Notes: a model not told the origin generated them from the sequence alone. Numbered from the stretch's first letter, positions 1-8,747 are shown. The stretch is DNA of 64,000 nucleotides from Ancylobacter mangrovi (GCF_024752355.1 NZ_JANTHZ010000001.1:682001-746000), one strand, 5' to 3'. Translations and numbers: made by a program.

Positions 1-543
1 GTTTGGAATAATATTCCCGACCACTACTCGTTGATATAAACGACTTGACTGCACTTTCGGATGACCGCAAAGGTGCGAACGTACTCAATATAAATAATAT
101 TTTTCAATTTGAGTATACGACATGACGCAACGACGGGGCGCGCGCCTGCCGGCTTGCAATTCACGTAGCAGTGCCAAAGTGTTGGGCGCAGCGAAAGCCT
201 ACCTGCCCGCCTCGCGGGCAAATCCTGTGCTTCCGGTTGCTTTTCTGCAATATAATACCGGAGCAACGACCAATAAGTGGCGCCGCAGGCGGCGGCCGCC
301 GAGGCCTGGAAGCGCAGCCGCTCATTCGCTCGGGCCCGGCGCGCCGGCTATTTACGCCGGACAAGAGACTGCTGCGCTCTTGATGTCATCAAATCGCTGG
401 ACGATGTTTCCTGAATCTGGGTTGATGGCTGACGTCGATGATTGGAAGTGACAGTTCCGTCATGCGCGGGCCGGCGCGGCGGGCGTCCCGCTCCTCCGGG
501 AACGGGCCCGCGCCTGGGTTGAACCGGAGCAACGTGCATCGTC
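1..543. other. Left-edge non-coding stretch, AT-rich then GC-rich
   Basis: I find no convincing gene here. The first 120 bases are much more AT-rich than the rest of the window and hold two inverted repeats: GGAAT/ATTCC at 5-17 and TACTCAA (82-88)/TTGAGTA (109-115) around a 20-base AT-rich spacer. From about 270 the composition returns to high GC. The short open frames lack coding character or a ribosome binding site. The stretch probably carries the promoter for the gene starting at 544. Confidence 0.4.
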
Positions 544-3500
544 ATGATTGACGTCTCCCGAAGCCCCCGCTCCTCCGAACGATGGCTGCGCGCCGACCTC
601 GCGATCCGGCGCGACGAAGCGCTCGGCGTCGCTTGGGTGCGCGATCCTTCGACCGGCGCCGAGACCATGTTCGAGGGACCGGACTTCTACGTCCTCGACC
701 TGTTCGACGAGACCCGCCGCACCGGCGCAGACAGGAGCCATCGCGAGCGGTTCGGCCGCGACATCGACCTGCTGGCGCGCAAGACGATGCAGCGGCGCCT
801 GCGCAATGCCGGCCTGCTGAACGGCGCCGACGCCGCGCAAGTTGCCCCCCCTGCCGCCGCGACCCGGGCCGCTATTCCGAAGGCCCGCGTTGCGCCGGCG
901 CCGGCCAGCGCGTCGCCCGCCAATGCAACGCCGCCCGCGGCGACCGCGACCCGCCCCAGCATGCGCGTCGCCCCGCGCACGCCGCTGCGCAGCCGCGACG
1001 CCGCGCCCGCACCGGCCGGCACGCGCCCGGCGGACCGCAAGCCCGCACCGCAGGGCCCTGCACCCGCCAGGAATCCCGTGCCTTCGCCGGCAAAGAATGA
1101 GGCTGCCCGGACGCGAACCAGCGCGCGCATCAACCCGCGCCAGCGCCGGCTTGCCGGAGACAGCGCGGCGCCGGTCGCCGGGCCACAGCCAGCACCGCCG
1201 GCTTCTCCTCCTGCGCCACAGGCCAAGCCTGCGCCCGCGCCGGCGATCGACCGCGCCGCGTTGCTCGAAGCGCTGAACGATTTCGAAGAGATCATCCGCC
1301 GTCCCGCCTCGCCCCGGGAGCCGCCCGCTTCTGAGGCTCCGGCACCCGAGGAGGCTCCACCGCAGGACGCCCCGCCGCAGACGCCGGCCGTGTCGCATGA
1401 AGCGATGTTCGAGGCGCTGAACGACTTCGACGAGACCATCCGACGCCCCGACCCGCCGCCGGAACCCTCGGCGGACTCTCTCCCACCCGACGAGCCTTCG
1501 CCGCAGGACGCCCCGCCGCAGGCACTCGCCACCTCGCATGAGGCGATGTTCGAGGCTCTGAACGACTTCGACGAGACCATCCGTCGCCCTGATGCGCCGC
1601 CTTCCGGCGAGGACAGCCCTTGGCAGGCAAGGGACCTCGCCCCATACGACCCGGCGCCCGAACCGGCGATGGAGTCGACTCCGGTCACCGATGAACCTTC
1701 CGGTCCCGAGGCGTCGGGAAGCGAGGCCGGGAGAGCGGGCGCAGCCGACGAGGCCCCCCGGGCGGCCGATCCGCCAGGCCCGCCGGACCCGCCCGGCATC
1801 GACGCGACATCCGCCGACGGTACCGGGCCGGCAATGGATATGGTCGCAACCGCCACTCCTGCGACGGCTTCCCCCTCATCGGCCGGACATGGCGACGCGA
1901 CGCTGGCGGAGGCGCGGCGGGCGGGACCGAACTCTCCGGCCCCGAAGAGCGGGCGCCGGACGCGGCCGGCGACCAGCGCCGAGCGCCTTGCGGGCAAGCA
2001 GGCGGGCCGGGCCGGGCGGCACGAACGCAAGGTCTCGGACGCGCCTGCGCGGCGTACCGCGCCCACCGTCCTGCCGGCGAGCGAGCGCCTCGCCCTGCCG
2101 GCCCCCACCTCTTCCTCCACGCAAAGCCGCGGCAAGGACGATGCCGCCGAACCGGCGTCCCCCCAGGCGGCGATGCGTTCGGTGGTCGAGGAATCGGTCG
2201 CCGCGCCAGCCTTCGATGCCGACCTGTTCCTCGGCGACATGGATGACGAGCTGTTCGGCGGCACGTCGGCGCGCCACGGCGCGAAGCCCGGCGGGCGCGG
2301 CCGCGGTGAGGGCGCGGCCGGCGAAGCCAGGCATGCCGGAGGCGGGGGGCGCGGCTTCGGTGGAGGCGGGTTCGCGGGCGGTGGCGGCTTCGCCGGCCGC
2401 TTCGGCGGCGGCGGCGGGCTTGGCGGTGGCGGCGGCTTCGGAGGCGGCGGCCCCGGCGGCGGCGGCTTCGGAGGCGGTGGAGGCCTTGGAGGCGGCGGCG
2501 GTCTGGGCGGGGCGATGGGTGCCGGCGGCGGGCGCGAGGCGCTGTTCGCGGCGCTCGCCGGCCGCGGGCGCGGCGGCGGCGAGGCCGAGCGCGCGCCGTC
2601 CGACCGGGTGTCGCTGTTCAACCCGAAATATCTCTTCGCCCTGCTGGCCGTGCTGTTCTGGCCGATGCGCTACCTGCACTGGCTGCTGTGGCCGACGGTG
2701 GTGTTCGCCGGCATGGTGGTGTTCCAGAAATGGACGCTGTTCTCGGCCGACCTTCAGGCCATCACCTGGACCTGGTCGACCATCGCCAGCATGCTGGTCA
2801 GCTTCCTGATCGTGAACTCCACCGCCCGCATGACGCAGGGCACGGTGATCCAGAACGCGGGCGGCGAGGTGAAGCAGTTCGGCATCGTGGTCGAGCTCGG
2901 CATCCTGCCGCGCTTCTTCGTCGACAAGTCGGCGATCCCGACGCTCGACCGCAGCGGCCAGCTCTGGGCCTATGGCGCCCCGCTTGCCGCCCGCCTGTGG
3001 ATGTTCTCCGGCGGCACGGTGCTGTGGAGCATGCTGCACGAGAACGGCACCACCTTCTCCGGCTATGCGCTGGTGGTGGCCCAGGCGGCGCTGATGGAAT
3101 TCCTCATCATCGCCTTCCCGCTGATGCCCGCCGACGGCATGAACTGGCTGACCGTCTGGTTCGGCGATCCCAACCTCAAGAAGAAGGCCCTCGCCTCGCT
3201 GCGCAACTGGCTCACCGGCCGGCCGCGCCCGATGCTGGTCAAGCCGGAGGAGGAGACCGCGCTGATCCTGTTCGGCATCGGCGCGGTGCTGTGCTCGCTG
3301 CTGTTCGTGGGCACGCTGCTGACCTATTTCGCCATCGTGCTGGAGGTGGAGGTCGGCGGCGCGGGCATGGGCATCTTCCTGCTGCTCTGCCTCTCCTGCC
3401 TGATCTGGTTCATCGCCATGCTGACCCGCGACCACCGCACGTCGTGGGTGCCGATGCCTGCGGGCGAGGTCGCCGCGCCGGCCGGCAAGCCGGGCCAGGC

Positions 3501-4554
3501 CGCCGCCCCCGCCAAGCCGCGCACCAACGTCGCCGCCTGGGGGCGGGTGTTCTGGGCCATCGTCTGCGTGTTCCTGCTGGCGGTCGCCTTCCTGCCTTAC
3601 GAATACGAGGCGTCCGGCTCCTTCAACATCCTGCCGATCGCCGAGAACCAGGCCAATGCCCGCACCGACGGCGAGATCGTCAAGGTGATGGTGCGCGAGG
3701 GCGACTGGGTGACGGAGGGCGAGGTGCTGGGCAAGCTCTCCTCCTGGGACCAGGAGCACGAGGTGGCGATCACCCGCGCCCGCCTCGACGAGGCGAAGGC
3801 CAAGCTCCAGCAGTTGGTTGAGGGCGCCAAGGCCGAGCAGGTCGAGGTCGCCGAGAAGGAGGTCGCCTCGCAGCGCGCCAGCGTCGCCTTCTCCGAGGCG
3901 GAGATGAAGCGGCAGGCCGAGCTCGAGAAGACCGGCACCGCCTCGCCCGCCGCCTATGAGCGCGCCAAGTCGCGCTACGACAGCGACGTCGCCAAGCTCA
4001 ACGTCGCCATCGCCAGCCTCGACCTCGTGCGCAGCGCCGCCACCCAGAGCGAGATCGACGCCCGCAAGGCCGATGTCGACCGCCTGTCCGCCGAGTTCAA
4101 ATACCGCGAGGATTTGCTGGAGCGCACCGATATCCGGGCGCCGGCCGACGGGCGCGTGGTCACGCCCAATCTCCACCTGCTGGTCGGCAAGTGGCTGAGG
4201 TCGGGCGACGCGCTGCTCGAGACCGAGGACATGCGCACGGTCGATGCCGAGATCGACCTGCCCGAGGCCGACATCTCGCTGATCCAGCCCGGCGACAACG
4301 TACGCATCAAGGCCTGGGGCTACAGCGACACGCCGATCCTCGGCAAGGTCGTCTCCATCGCCCCCGCGGCCTCGAAGCGCAGCTACGGCATGGTGGTGCG
4401 CGTCAAGGCAACCATCCCGAACGGGAATGGCGCGCTGAAATCGGGCATGACAGGCTATGCGAAGGTCGACGGCGCGCGGATGATGACCTGGCAGGCCTTC
4501 CTGCGCTTCATCGTGCGCTTCTTCCAGGTCGAGGTCTGGTCGTGGATACCGTGA
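544..4554 (+). CDS. PqqD-like / inactive M50-like membrane domain / HlyD adaptor fusion protein
   Basis: A 1336-residue inner-membrane protein. Residues 1-95 resemble the PqqD-like N-terminal domain found in M50/HlyD fusions. Residues 95-590 are Pro/Ala-rich and probably disordered, with a motif ALNDF(D/E)E(T/I)IRRP repeated at about 240, 288 and 335. Residues 598-662 are almost pure glycine. A multi-pass domain (about 690-980) follows the M50 peptidase layout: GGEVKQFG (773-780), PRFFVD, and ADG at 863-865 where the family has LDG. Where HExxH is expected the protein reads NSTAR (758-762), so it should not be a zinc protease. The C-terminus (about 1003-1330) is an HlyD membrane-fusion domain with a lipoyl-like part and a coiled coil. 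Such proteins usually act in type I-like export. No ABC transporter or TolC partner lies in the window. The stop overlaps the next start (TGATG), so the two are probably coupled. Confidence 0.8.
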   Translation: MIDVSRSPRSSERWLRADLAIRRDEALGVAWVRDPSTGAETMFEGPDFYVLDLFDETRRTGADRSHRERFGRDIDLLARKTMQRRLRNAGLLNGADAAQVAPPAAATRAAIPKARVAPAPASASPANATPPAATATRPSMRVAPRTPLRSRDAAPAPAGTRPADRKPAPQGPAPARNPVPSPAKNEAARTRTSARINPRQRRLAGDSAAPVAGPQPAPPASPPAPQAKPAPAPAIDRAALLEALNDFEEIIRRPASPREPPASEAPAPEEAPPQDAPPQTPAVSHEAMFEALNDFDETIRRPDPPPEPSADSLPPDEPSPQDAPPQALATSHEAMFEALNDFDETIRRPDAPPSGEDSPWQARDLAPYDPAPEPAMESTPVTDEPSGPEASGSEAGRAGAADEAPRAADPPGPPDPPGIDATSADGTGPAMDMVATATPATASPSSAGHGDATLAEARRAGPNSPAPKSGRRTRPATSAERLAGKQAGRAGRHERKVSDAPARRTAPTVLPASERLALPAPTSSSTQSRGKDDAAEPASPQAAMRSVVEESVAAPAFDADLFLGDMDDELFGGTSARHGAKPGGRGRGEGAAGEARHAGGGGRGFGGGGFAGGGGFAGRFGGGGGLGGGGGFGGGGPGGGGFGGGGGLGGGGGLGGAMGAGGGREALFAALAGRGRGGGEAERAPSDRVSLFNPKYLFALLAVLFWPMRYLHWLLWPTVVFAGMVVFQKWTLFSADLQAITWTWSTIASMLVSFLIVNSTARMTQGTVIQNAGGEVKQFGIVVELGILPRFFVDKSAIPTLDRSGQLWAYGAPLAARLWMFSGGTVLWSMLHENGTTFSGYALVVAQAALMEFLIIAFPLMPADGMNWLTVWFGDPNLKKKALASLRNWLTGRPRPMLVKPEEETALILFGIGAVLCSLLFVGTLLTYFAIVLEVEVGGAGMGIFLLLCLSCLIWFIAMLTRDHRTSWVPMPAGEVAAPAGKPGQAAAPAKPRTNVAAWGRVFWAIVCVFLLAVAFLPYEYEASGSFNILPIAENQANARTDGEIVKVMVREGDWVTEGEVLGKLSSWDQEHEVAITRARLDEAKAKLQQLVEGAKAEQVEVAEKEVASQRASVAFSEAEMKRQAELEKTGTASPAAYERAKSRYDSDVAKLNVAIASLDLVRSAATQSEIDARKADVDRLSAEFKYREDLLERTDIRAPADGRVVTPNLHLLVGKWLRSGDALLETEDMRTVDAEIDLPEADISLIQPGDNVRIKAWGYSDTPILGKVVSIAPAASKRSYGMVVRVKATIPNGNGALKSGMTGYAKVDGARMMTWQAFLRFIVRFFQVEVWSWIP
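1258..1590 (+). repeat. Three in-frame repeats encoding an ALNDFDETIRRP motif
   Basis: Three near-copies begin at 1258, 1402 and 1543, spaced 144 and 141 bases, inside the disordered part of the first gene. Copies two and three encode the same 15-residue core (AMFEALNDFDETIRR); copy one is more diverged. The acidic/Pro-rich linkers between them are also related. The regular spacing and conserved aromatic/acidic core look like repeated docking motifs. That role is inferred. Confidence 0.75.
2335..2535 (+). repeat. Glycine-rich low-complexity tract (GGX repeats)
   Basis: About 65 codons encode almost only Gly with spaced Phe, Leu, Ala and Arg, directly before the membrane domain of the first gene. 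The DNA is a run of GGC/GGT/GGA codons and is likely to vary in length between strains. Confidence 0.75.
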
Positions 4555-5348
4555 TGAGCGAGACCATCGCCGCCACCGCGCAGCAACGGACGCAGCCCGT
4601 GCAGGACAGTGCCCAGCCCATCTTCGTCCTCGGCGCCGCCGCCGGCGGGCGCCATGCCCTGATCGGCGCGATGCTCGGCCAGCACCCGGCCTGCTTCGGC
4701 ATGCCCGAGCTCAACCTGCTGGTTGGCGACAATCTGGAAGAGGTCGCGTTCCGGCTGAACCAGCCGCACAACGCCCAGTTCCATGGCCTGCTGCGCGCCG
4801 CCGCCTACCTGCTGAGCGGCGAGCAGAGCATGGACGCGGTGGCGATGGCCCGCCGCTGGATGATCCGGCGCATGTCGCTGCCGACCTGGCGCATCTTCGA
4901 GGAGCTGCGGGTGAAGGTGGCGCCGCGGCGCATGGTCGACCCCAGCCGCGCCTATTCGCTCAAGCTGGACGCGCTGAAGGTGATCCAGCGGTCCTATCCC
5001 GGCGCCAGCGTGGTCCGGCTGGTCGCGCCGGCGGCGGAGCGTGGCGGGCGCGAGTCCGCCGGCGGGCAGAAGCGCCAGGGCGCCCTCGCCCGCTTCTTCG
5101 AGGCGCTGCCGGACGGCCAGCTCGCCGAGCTCTCCGTAGAAGGTTTCGAGCAGGCGCCCCGCACCACGCTGCGCAAGCTGTGCGCCGCGCTGGCGCTGCC
5201 CTGCGACGACGCCGCGCTCGACGCGATGATGCAACCGCAGAACTCGCCCTTCGCCGGGCTCGGGCCTGCCGGGGCCAATCTCGGCAACGACCCGGCGTTC
5301 CTCGCCAATCCGGCCTTCCGCTCGCCGCTGGAGCGGCGGTCCGCCTAG
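4554..5348 (+). CDS. Sulfotransferase-family-like protein, degenerate PAPS sites
   Basis: 264 residues, translationally coupled to the gene before it by a TGATG overlap. The N-terminal part (PIFVLGAAAGG, then HPACFGMPE) follows the outline of bacterial sulfotransferases, in which a 5'-phosphosulfate loop of type GxPRSGTT is followed by a glutamate about 20 residues later. Here the PRSGTT core reads AAAGGRHA, losing the Arg/Thr positions, and the downstream RDP segment reads VRLVAP. The C-terminal segment with YPGASVV and a final Leu/Pro-rich helix still fits the family. It may bind a substrate without transferring sulfate, or be a divergent enzyme. Its neighbours suggest a role in the same export or modification locus as the HlyD fusion. 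Confidence 0.6.
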   Translation: MSETIAATAQQRTQPVQDSAQPIFVLGAAAGGRHALIGAMLGQHPACFGMPELNLLVGDNLEEVAFRLNQPHNAQFHGLLRAAAYLLSGEQSMDAVAMARRWMIRRMSLPTWRIFEELRVKVAPRRMVDPSRAYSLKLDALKVIQRSYPGASVVRLVAPAAERGGRESAGGQKRQGALARFFEALPDGQLAELSVEGFEQAPRTTLRKLCAALALPCDDAALDAMMQPQNSPFAGLGPAGANLGNDPAFLANPAFRSPLERRSA

Positions 5349-5419
5349 CGATGCAACGGCGCAGGGTTATGGGCGTGCCAGCCTTCTGCGCTCCAGCCCT
5401 GCGACTTGCCTTTTGCGCG

Positions 5420-5872
5420 TCAGTTCCCGGCCTTCTGCCGGCTGCGCAGCAGGGCGGCCTCCAGCATGTCGATCTCCTCGACCAGCACCTTGGAGAGTGC
5501 GGTGAGCATGCCGACCCGGTGGCGTAGATCCGCCATGTGGCTCTCGATCTCCTCCGGCGTGCTGGAACTGTCCAGCGTCGCCGTGCTGAGGTCCATCTCC
5601 AGCGAGCTGTGCAGGAAGTCCTGCAGATGCATCATCTGCTGCATCTTCTCGCTGTTGGCGTTGTTGACCGGGATCACGTCCTCGATCACCGCGGGCGCGG
5701 GGGGCGGCATCGGCGCGCGCCGGTGCCGGGCCGCCGGGGCGGGCACCGCCTCGGAGAGGCCGGCCGCCGGGATGCGGGGCCGGGAGGGGCGGGCGTCGTG
5801 CGTGCCGGCCGATGTCGGGGCAGCGGGCGTCGCGGCCCCGCTCGTCCCGTTCGCCTCGCGTGGCCCGTTCAT
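5420..5872 (-). CDS. Unknown protein with Pro/Ala-rich N-terminus and C-terminal coiled coil
   Basis: 150 residues on the minus strand, pointing against its neighbours. I chose the ATG at 5872 because a GAGG lies eight bases upstream; a GTG nine bases earlier is the alternative. The first half is Pro/Ala/Arg-rich and probably disordered. Residues about 72-148 are predicted helical, with many Met, Leu and Glu and heptad-like spacing (for example LRHRVGMLTALSKVLVEEID). I recognise no family and see no signal peptide or membrane segment. A scaffold or adaptor for the surrounding cluster is possible, but that is a guess. Confidence 0.55.
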   Translation of the reverse strand: MNGPREANGTSGAATPAAPTSAGTHDARPSRPRIPAAGLSEAVPAPAARHRRAPMPPPAPAVIEDVIPVNNANSEKMQQMMHLQDFLHSSLEMDLSTATLDSSSTPEEIESHMADLRHRVGMLTALSKVLVEEIDMLEAALLRSRQKAGN

Positions 5873-6038
5873 GCAAGTCACCTCGTATCTGGCGGCCGCG
5901 GCATCGATCTTGCCTGCGAAATCCGCGTCGCCGTAACGCGCCGATTCCGTCGTGAAACGCCTCGACGCATCATGCTAGCTTAAGGGCAGGGGCCGCGCAC
6001 GCACAGCCTTTCCATCCATTTGAGGCAATGATAGGCTC

Positions 6039-6050
6039 TCGCAGCTGCGA
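6039..6050. promoter_or_regulatory. Perfect 12-bp palindrome, candidate operator
   Basis: TCGCAGCTGCGA is a perfect palindrome in the 270-base divergent spacer between the coiled-coil gene (5872, minus) and the phosphatase-family gene (6143, plus), 93 bases before the latter start. Its position fits a regulator site for one or both genes. No cognate regulator is evident. Confidence 0.35.
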
Positions 6051-6142
6051 AAAGAAGACGTTTCTAGTTGCCGTTTGATGTAACGGGAACAGTTCGAATT
6101 ACCGTGTATCGCGCCGGGGGCGGCGGTGGAGGGTGCGATTCG

Positions 6143-7720
6143 ATGAAAGTCTTGATGATCGGGCTCGACGGAGCCACCTTTACGTTGCTCGACCCCCTGA
6201 TTCAACAGGGAATCATGCCCTTCCTGGGGTCAATTCTTGAGAATGGCGTGCGGGCCAATCTCATGTCGACGCGCAATCCCCTGACGCCGCCGGCCTGGAC
6301 CTCGATGGTGTCCGGCCGCCGTCCCGAGGCGCACGGCATCTACGACTTCCTGCGCCCGATCACGATGCGCGACGGGGGCGTGTTCCTCAAGATCAACGAT
6401 TTCCGCGACAACCACTGCGAGACGCTGTGGTCGATCGTCAATCGCCGCGGCAAGCGGGCCACCAGCCTGAACTTCTACGGCATGTCGCCGGCGCCAGCGA
6501 TCGACGGCTACGTCATCTCCGGCTTCGTGCCCTGGAGGCACCTGCGGCACGGCATCCACCCGAAGAGCCTGTTCGACACGGTCCGCTCCATGGACAAGTT
6601 CGACTATCGCGACCTCGGCATGGATATCGGCGAGGAGAAGAAGTGCGTGCAGGGCCTGCACGAGGGCGAGCACGTCGAGTGGATCGAGCTGCAGGACCGG
6701 CGCGATTCCGCCTGGGCCGAGATGACGAGCTACATCCTGTCCACCGACCCGACCGACCTCACCGCTGTCGTGCTCGACGGGCCGGACAAGGTGCAGCACC
6801 TGTTCTGGCGCTTCGTCGACCCGGAGCTGGTGAAGAAGGACGGCGACGCCTGGTACCAGCAGATCCGCGAGCTGTGCCTCGGCTTCTACCGCAAGCTCGA
6901 CGAGAACATCCGCAAGATGGTCGAGGCGGCGGGGCCGGACACCGACGTCATCCTTACCTCCGACCACGGCTTCGGCCCGACCACCGAGATCTTCTACGTG
7001 AACGAGTGGCTGTCGCGGAACGGCTACCTGACCTGGTCCAACACGGCGGCCGACGACGCGCTCGGCCAGCTCACCGCCGAGAAGATCCGCGACCATCTCG
7101 GCATGATCCAGTGGCAGGCCACCACCGCCTTCTGCCCCACCCCCTCCAGCAACGCGATCTACATCAAGAAGGATCTCGGCTCCGGCTCGGGCGTGAAGGA
7201 GGAGGACTATCTCGACTTCGCCATGAAGCTGCAGCGCGAGCTGCTCGAGATCCGCGACCCGGTCAACGGCGAGAAGATCGTGCTCGGCGCCGATCTCAAC
7301 AAGCTGCGCGGCACCAGCTATGTCGAGCCCTGCCCCGACATCACGCTGCGCCTGCGCGACGGCGGCTTCGTCTCGATCCTCAAGGCGCGCGAGATCATCG
7401 CCCAGCGCGAGGAAGCCGACGGCACCCACCGCCCGGCCGGCATCTTCGTCGGCTACGGGCCGAGCTTCCGCAAGGGCGCGCGGGTCGAGGACTTCAGCCT
7501 GCTCGACATCGCCCCGCTGATCCTCACCCTGATGGGCCTGCCGGTGCCCAGCGACCTCGACGGCCAGGTGCCGCAGGCCGCCCTCGCCGATACCCGCGAG
7601 GCGGTGATCGGCGGCGCGACGCAGGCGGCCGGCACCAGCGAGGACGACCGCGAGGAGCCGAGCGAAGAGGAGCGCGAGGCCCTGATGAAGCAGCTCAAGA
7701 TCCTCGGCTACATGGACTGA
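6143..7720 (+). CDS. Alkaline phosphatase superfamily protein (type I phosphodiesterase/nucleotide pyrophosphatase-like)
   Basis: 525 residues. The ATG at 6143 has a GGTGGAGGG ribosome binding site nine bases upstream and starts directly at the conserved MKVLMIGLDG strand, so the longer TTG-initiated frame is unlikely. The metal site of the superfamily looks complete: Asp in GLDGA, the nucleophile region TPPAWTSMVSG, DGPDKVQH with Asp and His, TSDHGFGP with Asp and His, and a final His before RPAGIFVGYGP. The family hydrolyses phosphate mono- or diesters, or transfers phospho-groups. No signal peptide is seen, so a cytoplasmic location is likely. It heads a run of seven plus-strand genes to 13675. 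Substrate unknown. Confidence 0.85.
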   Translation: MKVLMIGLDGATFTLLDPLIQQGIMPFLGSILENGVRANLMSTRNPLTPPAWTSMVSGRRPEAHGIYDFLRPITMRDGGVFLKINDFRDNHCETLWSIVNRRGKRATSLNFYGMSPAPAIDGYVISGFVPWRHLRHGIHPKSLFDTVRSMDKFDYRDLGMDIGEEKKCVQGLHEGEHVEWIELQDRRDSAWAEMTSYILSTDPTDLTAVVLDGPDKVQHLFWRFVDPELVKKDGDAWYQQIRELCLGFYRKLDENIRKMVEAAGPDTDVILTSDHGFGPTTEIFYVNEWLSRNGYLTWSNTAADDALGQLTAEKIRDHLGMIQWQATTAFCPTPSSNAIYIKKDLGSGSGVKEEDYLDFAMKLQRELLEIRDPVNGEKIVLGADLNKLRGTSYVEPCPDITLRLRDGGFVSILKAREIIAQREEADGTHRPAGIFVGYGPSFRKGARVEDFSLLDIAPLILTLMGLPVPSDLDGQVPQAALADTREAVIGGATQAAGTSEDDREEPSEEEREALMKQLKILGYMD

Positions 7721-7786
7721 CCGCGTTGCCGGGCGTGCGGGGCCGCCCGGCTCCGCAGGCCGGCGCCGGCCTTTGGAACCCCTTCC

Positions 7787-8746
7787 ATGCCGATGCTCGC
7801 CCTCAACGACCTGGAGGTCCATTACCAGCGCCTCGGCGCGGGCGAGGACGTCATCCTGATCCATGGTCTCGGTGCCAATCTCGCCTTCTGGTATCTCGGC
7901 GGCGGGCGCCACCTCGCCGCGAGCCGGCACCTGCTGCTCTACGACCTGCGCGGCCATGGCCGCTCCTCCATGCCGCCCAGCAGCTACCGGCTGCCGAGCA
8001 TGGTGGCGGACCTCAGCGCGCTGATGAGCCATCTCGGCCTCGCCCAGGCGCACATCGTCGGCCACAGCTTCGGCGGGCGCGTCGCGCTGGCCTTCGCCGG
8101 GCTGCACCCGGACAAGGTGCGCAGCCTCGTGGTCGCCGACACGCAGATCCGCGCCTTCCAGCCGCCCATGCGCCTGCGCGACTGGCCGCACTGGAAGAGC
8201 TGGAAGGAGGAGCTGATGGCACTCGGCCTCGAGGAGCCGCCGAGCGACGATTCCATCATCGACTTCCGCCTGCTGTCCGAGCTCAACAAATATGGCGGCG
8301 ACCTCGCCGGCACCGGCACGGCGCGCACGCAGCGGCGCATCTCGCTGCGCTCGCGCGACATGGGCAATCGCGGCCGCGAGAACTGGCAGACCATGCTCGC
8401 CAGCACCACCGCCGGCGCCGAGTTCGAGGATGAGACACCGCTGGAGACCGACTTCTTCTCCCGCGTCACCGCCCCCACCCTGCTGCTGTTCGGCGCGCTG
8501 TCGCACTGCCTGCCGACCGCCTACGCCCTGCTCGACCACCTGCCGCGCTCGCGGCTGATCACGGTGCCGCGCGCCGGGCATTTCTTCCCGGTGGTCGAGC
8601 CGGTGCGCTTCGCCCGCGCCGTCGACCGCTTCCTCACCATCAACGAGAGGCGCGGCGAGCGCATCGCCCCGCCATCGCTCGAAAACCGGCGCGGCCGGCT
8701 GCGCGCCATTCTGCGCGGCGACGATCGCCCGGGCCGGAGCCACTGA
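7787..8746 (+). CDS. Alpha/beta hydrolase
   Basis: 319 residues with the usual fold order: oxyanion-hole HGLGANLAF near residue 26, nucleophile elbow GHSFGGR near residue 90, and a C-terminal AGHFFPVVEP histidine. Where this family usually has the acid residue (G..D after strand 6) the sequence reads FGALSHCLP, so the catalytic Asp is absent or moved. The next gene starts one base after the stop, so the pair is probably one transcript. In a locus with an acyl carrier protein and ketoreductase-like SDRs, a thioesterase or ester hydrolase role is reasonable but unproven. Confidence 0.8.
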   Translation: MPMLALNDLEVHYQRLGAGEDVILIHGLGANLAFWYLGGGRHLAASRHLLLYDLRGHGRSSMPPSSYRLPSMVADLSALMSHLGLAQAHIVGHSFGGRVALAFAGLHPDKVRSLVVADTQIRAFQPPMRLRDWPHWKSWKEELMALGLEEPPSDDSIIDFRLLSELNKYGGDLAGTGTARTQRRISLRSRDMGNRGRENWQTMLASTTAGAEFEDETPLETDFFSRVTAPTLLLFGALSHCLPTAYALLDHLPRSRLITVPRAGHFFPVVEPVRFARAVDRFLTINERRGERIAPPSLENRRGRLRAILRGDDRPGRSH

Positions 8747-8747
8747 G

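Noticed and set aside
122-451. Open frame of about 109 codons at the left edge
   Set aside because: No ribosome binding site, Arg/Pro-rich random composition and no recognisable domain.
1876-4176. Long minus-strand open frame opposite the adaptor fusion gene
   Set aside because: It mirrors the codon structure of the plus-strand gene, is His/Gly/Arg-rich low-complexity, and lacks any domain. Long antisense frames are expected at this GC content.
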